Positions 1 to 4,134 of a stretch of DNA of 5,316 nt are shown here, in pieces. The DNA comes from CAYZYO01 sp964482585 (GTDB lineage: Bacteria > Bacillota > Syntrophomonadia > Syntrophomonadales > Syntrophomonadaceae), in the NCBI GenBank assembly GCA_964482585.1, contig CAYZYO010000133.1:1-5316 (forward strand). Reading direction: 5' to 3'. The notes under the pieces are model-generated. The model saw only the letters and a program-made list of their open reading frames with translations. It was not told the DNA's origin and ran no database searches. The translations under genes and the position numbers were made by a program. Each line of letters begins with the position of its first letter. The first letter of the stretch is position 1.

Positions 1-173
1 CTGGTTATTTTCCCATGAAGGTAGTGCTCTCCAATTTCTTCTGCATACCTGCTTGGTTTTAATCCTTCAAAGTTCATAGAGGCCTTTACGCTGGCCGCTA
101 TTCTTTTATGATAAACTTTTGAAGCCTTAACACTGACACCGTTATGGGAAACCTTTGAAGCTTTAGCCTTCAC
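1..173 (-). CDS. VbhA-like antitoxin of a Fic toxin system, 5' part only
   Basis: This is the N-terminal 57 residues of a protein that runs off the left edge. Translation from GTG at 173-171 gives a Lys/Ala/Ser-rich lead, then AASVKASMNFEGLKPSRYAE, then a segment ending EHYLHGKIT. The second part matches the VbhA antitoxin fold, typically an Ala/Ser-rich helix, LEGL.PS, a Tyr and GEIT. It carries the Fic-inhibitory motif (S/T)xxxE(G/N) as S32-MNF-E36-G37. In known systems this helix lies against the Fic active site and its Glu blocks productive ATP binding, which prevents AMPylation by the toxin. The start is supported by AAGGAGT at 187-181, seven bases upstream. A Fic-domain toxin should follow immediately beyond base 1. 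Residues 4-10 (KASKVSH) and 16-22 (KASKVYH) are near repeats. The family call is fairly secure; the toxin partner is inferred. Confidence 0.7.
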   Translation of the reverse strand, partial: MKAKASKVSHNGVSVKASKVYHKRIAASVKASMNFEGLKPSRYAEEIGEHYLHGKIT

Positions 174-194
174 TTATATCACTCCTTAGATATT

Positions 195-223
195 ATTATA
201 CTCATAATTAAAGGGGATAGACA
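195..223 (-). promoter_or_regulatory. Candidate sigma-A promoter of the antitoxin gene
   Basis: Read on the minus strand, a perfect -10 box TATAAT lies at 200-195, 21 bases before the GTG start. Seventeen bases further upstream is a weak -35, TGTCTA (223-218). The -10 is convincing. The poor -35 fits a promoter with an adjacent regulatory site, namely the palindrome at 221-240. Confidence 0.5.
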
Positions 224-240
224 TAGTAACATTACTATGT
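221..240. promoter_or_regulatory. Perfect 9+9 palindrome, candidate operator of the antitoxin promoter
   Basis: ACATAGTAA and TTACTATGT form a perfect inverted repeat with a two-base centre (CA). The dyad overlaps the -35 region of the candidate promoter upstream of the VbhA-like gene, where a repressor would block RNA polymerase. Toxin-antitoxin operons are often autoregulated through such dyads. Which protein binds here is not shown by the sequence. Confidence 0.5.
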
Positions 241-255
241 TTGCGCTTAGCACTC

Positions 256-282
256 ACGTGAAGGCGAATTCCGCCCTCACGT
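256..282. repeat. GC-rich inverted repeat (11-bp arms) between SIR2 and antitoxin genes
   Basis: ACGTGAAGGCG and CGCCCTCACGT flank a five-base centre (AATTC). In minus-strand RNA the arms pair completely, with one G-U pair. The hairpin lies downstream of the SIR2 gene and upstream of the antitoxin promoter on the same strand, where a terminator or insulator would fit, but no T-run follows it. It could instead be a protein-binding site. The structure is clear; the role is not. Confidence 0.4.
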
Positions 283-470
283 TGGCAGGTACAAAAAGGA
301 GTTAAAGTAATTAAGGGGTTTGACATCCCTTGGGACTACCAACACTAGGCTAGCAAATTGGATAATCTGTATTCAACACTACAAATGGAGTTATAAACGG
401 TTTCCATAATACTTCCAGGTAATATAGTGATATAAGAGAATCCTGACTATGGTAGTATTCTTCTAATCAT
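283..470. other. Non-coding spacer with no supported gene
   Basis: Between the hairpin and the end of the SIR2 gene no frame encodes a convincing protein and no RNA family was recognised. A TTGACA at 320-325 has no good -10 partner at 16-18 bases. A small AAGGG/CCCTT dyad spans 313-331. No clear terminator for the SIR2 gene was found here. Confidence 0.4.
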
Positions 471-1223
471 CTATTTGCTAGACGGCGTAAGTATACGACC
501 TTTTAATTCTAGCATATCAGAATCGATCCATTCATCAAGCCCACAGTTCATAAGTTGCTGACCAGCCCTGGGAAAATACTGGCTAAGTTTTCGCCCAACA
601 TTATCTAAGTTCTCGCCACACGGATCAATAACTACAAATAGCGCCTCACCCAGCGGAATATTGTCTTCATTAGCATGCAACGCTGCCAATAAGCCGTTAT
701 CTGAGTCACATTCAAACGACATACCTATAATTACTACAAGACTGGACCACAGTAGAGAATTGAATGCTTTATTAGCCTCATAAGATTGTTTCCTGTAGCT
801 TGCACTATAAGTTTCAAGAAGGAAAGGGCTACGATTTATAGATTCACTTGGCTCCACAGTGCCATTCAAATGATATACATGAGTACCTAGAAAATGCGGC
901 GCATGTCCAGGTTGATTTCGCTTTATCCAAGCATTAACTTCTAGTTGTAGTAGGTAATCCCAGTTAGTAGTTATAAGGTTATGGTAATTACTATATCCAG
1001 TACTTTGGGCCATAAGGTTAAGTAGTCGCCGATAGGTTCTGCAGTGAACGGAAGGTTTTTGTATTTCGTCGCGAACGGTTTTAATTATCATGTTTATGTG
1101 TGCCTCGCGAGTAATTCTATTTTCGATTAAATCTTGTTTCCATTTATCTGGAACTAGCCAAGATAAACCATTAGCTATAGAGGCGCCTCTCCCGAAAAGC
1201 CATGAACAATGTAAAGTCAACAA
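471..1223 (-). CDS. SIR2-like NAD-binding protein (possible defence NADase)
   Basis: A 250-residue protein with the motif order of the bacterial SIR2-like family. The glycine-rich loop is FGRGASIANG (residues 10-19). The TTNxD motif is LITTNWDYLL (83-92). A HLNGTV segment (118-123) lies where Sir2 enzymes have the catalytic HG. IIGMSFECDSD (165-175) matches the GxSxxD strand, and VVIDP (197-201) the late beta strand. SIR2-like proteins of this kind bind NAD, and several act as phage-triggered NADases (Thoeris ThsA, DSR and SIR2-Argonaute systems). Here the domain stands alone, with no second effector or sensor domain. The start is TTG with AAGGGAG (1235-1229) five bases upstream; the frame stays open only to 1256 and holds no ATG. 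The canonical His of HG is Asn (N120), so activity cannot be assumed. Fold call is secure; a defence role is inferred from family and context. Confidence 0.75.
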   Translation of the reverse strand: MLTLHCSWLFGRGASIANGLSWLVPDKWKQDLIENRITREAHINMIIKTVRDEIQKPSVHCRTYRRLLNLMAQSTGYSNYHNLITTNWDYLLQLEVNAWIKRNQPGHAPHFLGTHVYHLNGTVEPSESINRSPFLLETYSASYRKQSYEANKAFNSLLWSSLVVIIGMSFECDSDNGLLAALHANEDNIPLGEALFVVIDPCGENLDNVGRKLSQYFPRAGQQLMNCGLDEWIDSDMLELKGRILTPSSK

Positions 1224-1266
1224 TCTGGCTCCCTTCGCAATAAGTTTTTTAGGGATTTATACGAAA

Positions 1267-1284
1267 TCAAACAGAAACGGTCAT
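1267..1284 (-). other. Five-codon minicistron (MTVSV) upstream of the SIR2 gene
   Basis: On the minus strand ATG at 1284-1282 has a strong AGGAG (1294-1290) five bases upstream, but a TGA follows after five codons. The SIR2 TTG start lies 43 bases downstream of this stop, in a different frame. It may be a translated leader, or the original start of the SIR2 gene after frame damage. The ribosome site is better than that of the SIR2 gene itself. Confidence 0.25.
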
Positions 1285-1332
1285 GAATTCTCCTAATGAT
1301 TGTCTCTCGAAGTGCTTCTTAAAAAATATACA

Positions 1333-1362
1333 ATTTTATCCTGCAATTCAAACAATTATCAA
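1333..1362 (-). promoter_or_regulatory. Candidate promoter of the SIR2 gene
   Basis: On the minus strand TTGATA (1362-1357) and TAAAAT (1338-1333) each match the sigma-A consensus at five of six bases, with an 18-base spacer. They lie upstream of the minicistron and of the SIR2 TTG start. The region is AT-rich, so a chance match is possible. Confidence 0.4.
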
Positions 1363-1437
1363 TCTCAATATCCCTCAACATATGAATGCAGGTTTGATCA
1401 ATAACCCTACTTGCAGAAAGTTAACACGTATTGATAT

Positions 1438-1481
1438 TATTATGATATAAGCGGTAGGTTTAATTTGCTTATATCATCATA
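1438..1481. repeat. Large AT-rich inverted repeat just past the nuclease-like gene
   Basis: ATGATATAAGC (1442-1452) and GCTTATATCAT (1467-1477) are perfect reverse complements around a 14-base centre. With three more outer pairs beyond a single mismatch, the arms reach 15 bases (14 of 15 paired). The repeat starts 14 bases after the stop codon of the minus-strand gene ending at 1496. It may act as a terminator, though no T-run follows on either strand, or as an operator or recombination site. The rest of the 1285-1495 spacer holds only the candidate SIR2 promoter. Confidence 0.45.
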
Positions 1482-1495
1482 CGAAGGCTTAATAT

Positions 1496-1840
1496 CTACA
1501 GATACCTTTGACGAAGATAACTAATATAATTATACTGTGGAAGATTTATGGTATTAATCTTCGTAGACATTCCGTATATTAGTTCTTGCCAAGTAATAGC
1601 TTTGAATTTAATTCCGTCGTTTTTCAATATATCAGAAAACTTCTGGATCTCCATATAATGTTGGTATCCATTTTTCCCGAATACTCCGTAGTATAGATAT
1701 ACAAGTGTGAACCTAGCAATAATACCACCATAGGTGTTTAATAACCCTAGTATATGCTTAATTAACTGAGAGCAATTTAATAGTTCGAAGCCACTATTGC
1801 CCCGGTTAACCTCTGTTGCCAAATACTCCAGGTTGGTCAA
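1496..1840 (-). CDS. Probable C-terminal remnant of a PD-(D/E)XK nuclease-like protein
   Basis: A 114-residue protein with no complete domain. Residues 46-88 (LVYLYYG at 46-52, then HYMEIQKFSDIL and FKAITWQELI) and the end YISYLRQRY (105-113) resemble the C-terminal part of PGN_0703-type putative restriction endonucleases, in which a LVYLYY strand, an H..EI..F helix and a TYQEL-like strand close the fold. This is pattern recognition, not a database match. The catalytic half of such a protein is absent. The only start is TTG at 1840-1838 with no ribosome binding site, and the frame is open to 1855 without another start, so the gene is probably 5'-truncated and may be non-functional. It faces away from the repressor gene. 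It could also be an unrelated small hypothetical protein. Confidence 0.4.
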   Translation of the reverse strand: MTNLEYLATEVNRGNSGFELLNCSQLIKHILGLLNTYGGIIARFTLVYLYYGVFGKNGYQHYMEIQKFSDILKNDGIKFKAITWQELIYGMSTKINTINLPQYNYISYLRQRYL

Positions 1841-1855
1841 ACTATAGTGTTTTAA

Positions 1856-1918
1856 TTAGATTATTTAGCTGGTAAACCTACTAAGGACGAAACTCCCTTC
1901 AGCTACCTTAGTTCTCGA
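1856..1918 (+). other. Vestige of an upstream helix-turn-helix tail fused in frame to the repressor
   Basis: The repressor frame is open upstream of its TTG codon as far as 1856, after a TAA at 1853-1855. The 21 codons read LDYLAGKPTKDETPFSYLSS plus Arg. LDYLAGK matches the closing segment of XRE helix-turn-helix domains (compare IDYLTGM in the intact domain downstream). The stretch contains no start codon, so it looks like the remains of a longer 5' coding region, perhaps a first HTH of a tandem-HTH regulator. Confidence 0.4.
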
Positions 1919-2581
1919 TTGCAAAGGATTAGACAAGAAAGAAATTGCACTCAGGAGTTCATTGCCAATGTAATTGGTATGGACGTGGATGCTTATAGAA
2001 AAATCGAAGAAGGCAAACTCAATCCTTCTATGAAAATTCTAGATGAAATATCTTTACTATTTGATTGTTCGATTGATTATTTAACGGGAATGTCAGAAGA
2101 TGATACAAACGCTTGCATACTGTTAACTAGTTTTAATGCTCCTGATGGTAGCATGATATCAGTTCCTAATCTACCTCCTCTACCAGGTGTAGATACATCG
2201 CGTTTCTATATTGCGCCTATCGTAAGCTCAATCAGGGGTGGTCCTCCATTTGATGAAGAAGATATAAAAGGGTGGATGTATGTTGATCCGGTTATATCCG
2301 GTGTAAATGAACAGGATAAACTGTTTTATCTTCGTATTACTACCGATTCGATGACTCCAAGGTATCTACCTGGAGACCTTGTGTTAATACGACAGCAGTC
2401 CACCATAAGTGATGGAGAAGTTGCGGCTGTATTAATAAAGGAGAAGGAGGCTTGTCTGAGAAAAGTCTATTTTACAAATGATGATATATGGTTGCATTCA
2501 ACAAATCCAGCTTATGAACCTGTCAAAGTCAAAGCTGATGACGTATTGATTCTAGGTAAGGCGATATACCGATTAGGCTAG
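1919..2581 (+). CDS. XRE-family repressor with S24 (LexA/cI-like) C-terminal domain
   Basis: This is the likely immunity repressor of the element. Residues 1-57 form an HTH_3 DNA-binding domain: RIRQERNCTQEFIANVIGM, then YRKIEEGKLNP, closing with IDYLTG. A linker leads to an S24 peptidase-like domain from about residue 97: PIVSSIRGGPPF (cleavage-site region), DSMTPRYLPGDLVLIR (Ser144 in the nucleophile position) and EACLRKVYF. The position 37 residues after Ser144, the spacing seen in LexA and UmuD, is Arg181 rather than Lys. The cleavage site is Gly-Gly rather than Ala/Cys-Gly. Both suggest weak or absent self-cleavage. The only start is TTG with no ribosome binding site, and this TTG fits better as the internal Leu of SRLQRIR, so the 5' end is probably lost. 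The integrase follows 14 bases downstream, suggesting one transcript. Family is secure; function is in doubt. Confidence 0.8.
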   Translation: MQRIRQERNCTQEFIANVIGMDVDAYRKIEEGKLNPSMKILDEISLLFDCSIDYLTGMSEDDTNACILLTSFNAPDGSMISVPNLPPLPGVDTSRFYIAPIVSSIRGGPPFDEEDIKGWMYVDPVISGVNEQDKLFYLRITTDSMTPRYLPGDLVLIRQQSTISDGEVAAVLIKEKEACLRKVYFTNDDIWLHSTNPAYEPVKVKADDVLILGKAIYRLG

Positions 2582-2582
2582 C

Positions 2583-2590
2583 AGGAGGTG
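2583..2590 (+). promoter_or_regulatory. Strong ribosome binding site of the integrase
   Basis: AGGAGGTG lies immediately after the repressor stop codon and five bases before the integrase ATG at 2596. It fixes the integrase start. It also contrasts with the repressor gene just upstream, which has no visible ribosome binding site. Confidence 0.7.
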
Positions 2591-2595
2591 ATTCT

Positions 2596-3916
2596 ATGTC
2601 AGATCCTAAACCTATATTAAAGTTAGTCCCTAAACCGGATCCAGTACCGGCACCTGAGCAGGAAAAGCCTAAAAAGCAAAGGCGCGGGGCTGGATCATAT
2701 GAGCATCGAGGTGGAGATAGTTACAGATTGCGCTATAAAGGGAATAAGAAAACAATTCAAGCTCCCACTATAGCAAAAGCAGAGCAGGCCTTAGCCACGT
2801 TTATTGTGGAAGTGGACAAAAACAAATTTAGACCTCCAGCCAAAACCACAGTCAAGGATTTTATAGAAAAGCGCTGGATCCGTGACCATGTGGAAGTGGA
2901 ATTAGCACCCCGAACCATAGAGATTTATAAAGATTATATCAATAGCCGAATTATACCTGCCCTGGGCGATCTTAAGCTGGACAAAGTTAAACCTGAGAAT
3001 CTGCTTGATTTTTATGCTAATCTCAGAGAGGACGGAAGACGGAAAGAAAGGGGCCTTAAGTCCGGCCACAATTCAAAAGTATCACCATATCTTGTCGAGT
3101 ATGTTTAGTTGTGCTGTTGAATGGCAGATTATTGAGCATAACCCTTGTGATAGAGTTAAAGCTCCTAAAGTACCAAAAAAGAAGCCTTTTAGCCTTGATG
3201 AGCAGCAAACTGTGACTCTATTTAAAGCCTTGGCCAATGAGCCCCTAAAATACAGAGCAATTACTGCCATAGCAACTTTCACAGGTATGCGTAAAGGTGA
3301 AATATTAGGCCTGGGAAAAAAGAATCTGGACCTGATCAATATTCTTATACGCATAAACCAAACTTGCAGCCATACCAAAGGCGGCTCATTCATCCAGCCA
3401 AGCACCAAAACTGAATCAAGTGAAAGAATAATTCCCTTCCCGGCTGAGATTGTACCGTTATTGGAGGCCCACATAGCGGCTCAGGAAAAACAGAGAAACA
3501 AGTGCAGTGATAAGTGGATTTCTACAATTGAAGTTGACGGCAAGATTGTTGAGAATGACCTGGTTTTTACCCAGTGGAATGGCAAGCCAATGCATCCAAA
3601 TTCAATTGATACCTGGTTTGATAAATTCAGGACTAACAATAACCTGCCGCCAGAACTTACCTTTCATGGCCTGAGACACACAAATATTACTCTGCTACTG
3701 ATCAATGGTGTTGACGTTGGGACAGTAGCAAATAATGCCGGTCATGCGAATAAATCAACAACTCTGAATACGTACCAGGGAAGCATACCTGCCGCCCAAA
3801 GAGCAGCTGCCGATAAAATGGGTGAGTTGCTCGGCGACCAGGTACCCGATCTGCTGAGTGGACCAGTCACTTCGAAGAGCAAAAAGAAAAAAGAGGATAA
3901 AAAGACCGCCAAGTGA
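2596..3916 (+). pseudogene. Phage-type tyrosine integrase, split by a single-base frameshift
   Basis: Read through the break this is a tyrosine recombinase of about 439 residues, the usual length. It catalyses site-specific insertion and excision of the element. Order: a Pro/Lys-rich tail (1-30), an arm-type DNA-binding domain (GSYEHRGGDSYRLRYKG, 33-49), a core-binding SAM-like domain (from TVKDFIEKRW, about 85, into the second frame at SPATIQKYHHILSSMF) and the catalytic domain. All catalytic residues are visible in the second frame: Arg in TGMRKGE (3290-3292), Lys in STKTES (3407-3409), H-x-x-R in HGLRHT (3665-3676), His in AGHAN (3743-3745) and Tyr in LNTYQG (3773-3775). The first frame stops at 3106-3108. 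Removing one G from the G4 run at 3050-3053 restores RKERALSPATIQK. The C-terminal tail is Lys-rich. The gene follows the repressor by 14 bases and reads toward tRNA-Val. Inactivation is likely unless this is a sequencing error. Confidence 0.88.
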
Positions 3917-3951
3917 GCCGATACTAATTGGTTTTAGTTGGCTGTCTTTTT
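3899..3951. terminator. Bidirectional terminator overlapping the integrase stop codon
   Basis: AAAAAGACCGCCAA (3899-3912) pairs with TTGGCTGTCTTTTT (3938-3951) in 13 of 14 positions, giving a U-tract on the plus strand and, because of the A-run, one on the minus strand too. The integrase TGA (3914-3916) lies in the 25-base loop. It would end integrase transcripts and stop read-through arriving from the purA/tRNA side. Confidence 0.6.
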
Positions 3952-3960
3952 GTGTAACTT

Positions 3961-3979
3961 GTGCCCAAATCAGTGCCCA
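3961..3979. repeat. Direct GTGCCCA repeat, candidate integrase arm-binding sites
   Basis: GTGCCCA occurs at 3961-3967 and again at 3973-3979, a 12-base period close to one helical turn. Short direct repeats between a tyrosine integrase gene and its tRNA target commonly bind the integrase N-terminal domain. Position and spacing fit this; binding is inferred. Confidence 0.35.
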
Positions 3980-4005
3980 TGACCGATTTTGAGCCTGAGA
4001 ATAAA

Positions 4006-4033
4006 AATAGCGGGGGTTCAAATCCCCGCTATT
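4006..4033 (-). terminator. Rho-independent terminator of the purA/tRNA-Val transcript
   Basis: Ten perfectly paired bases (AATAGCGGGG with CCCCGCTATT) enclose an eight-base loop. On the minus strand the stem runs into a T-rich tract (CTATTTTTATTC). It begins 12 bases after the tRNA CCA end, where a terminator for tRNA-Val is expected. The plus-strand loop reads GGTTCAAATCC, like a tRNA T-loop, so the segment could also be part of an attachment site. Confidence 0.65.
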
Positions 4034-4045
4034 ACAGTTTTCTTA

Positions 4046-4120
4046 TGGTGGGCGCAGCAGGTTTCGAACCTGCGACTTCCACCGTGTGAAGGTGGCACTC
4101 TCCCGCTGAGTTATGCGCCC
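4046..4120 (-). tRNA. tRNA-Val (anticodon CAC)
   Basis: A complete 75-base cloverleaf on the minus strand. The acceptor stem GGGCGCA pairs with TGCGCCC, followed by discriminator A and an encoded CCA (4048-4046). The D arm is ACTC-AGCGGGA-GAGT. The anticodon stem CCACC/GGTGG holds the loop TTCACAC, with anticodon CAC at 4088-4086, which reads the valine codon GUG. The variable loop is AAGTC and the T arm is GCAGG-TTCGAAA-CCTGC. The gene starts 14 bases after the purA stop codon with no terminator between, so it may be co-transcribed with purA; a weak TTGTGA/TATTAA promoter inside the end of purA (4169-4142) is an alternative. Its 3' end faces the integrase, so it is the likely insertion target of the element. 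Confidence 0.95.
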
Positions 4121-4134
4121 TTTTTAAATTACCT

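Noticed and set aside
320..348. Plus-strand TTGACA as a promoter
   Set aside because: No -10 resembling TATAAT occurs at 16-18 bases and no plus-strand gene follows.
1090..1296. Open frame of 68 codons on the plus strand
   Set aside because: It lies mostly antisense to the well-supported SIR2 gene, has no recognisable protein features and no ribosome binding site.
1839..1852. AAAC/GTTT dyad around ACTATAGT as the repressor operator
   Set aside because: Only the outer four bases and the central pair match, it falls on the suspected deletion junction, and it does not resemble the 221-240 palindrome closely enough.
3040..3060. Programmed ribosomal frameshift in the integrase
   Set aside because: Joining the frames needs a +1 shift, no known slippery site or stimulatory stop codon is present at the junction, and tyrosine integrases are not known to use one.
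3082..3474. Minus-strand open frame of 130 codons
   Set aside because: It is antisense to the integrase catalytic domain, whose motifs are clear; the translated product resembles no known family.
3755..4021. Minus-strand open frame of 88 codons
   Set aside because: It runs through two hairpins and antisense to the integrase C-terminus; it is an accidental frame.
4006..4033. A second tRNA gene
   Set aside because: Only a T-loop-like hairpin is present: with a standard seven-base loop the fifth stem pair fails, and there is no acceptor stem, anticodon arm or CCA.
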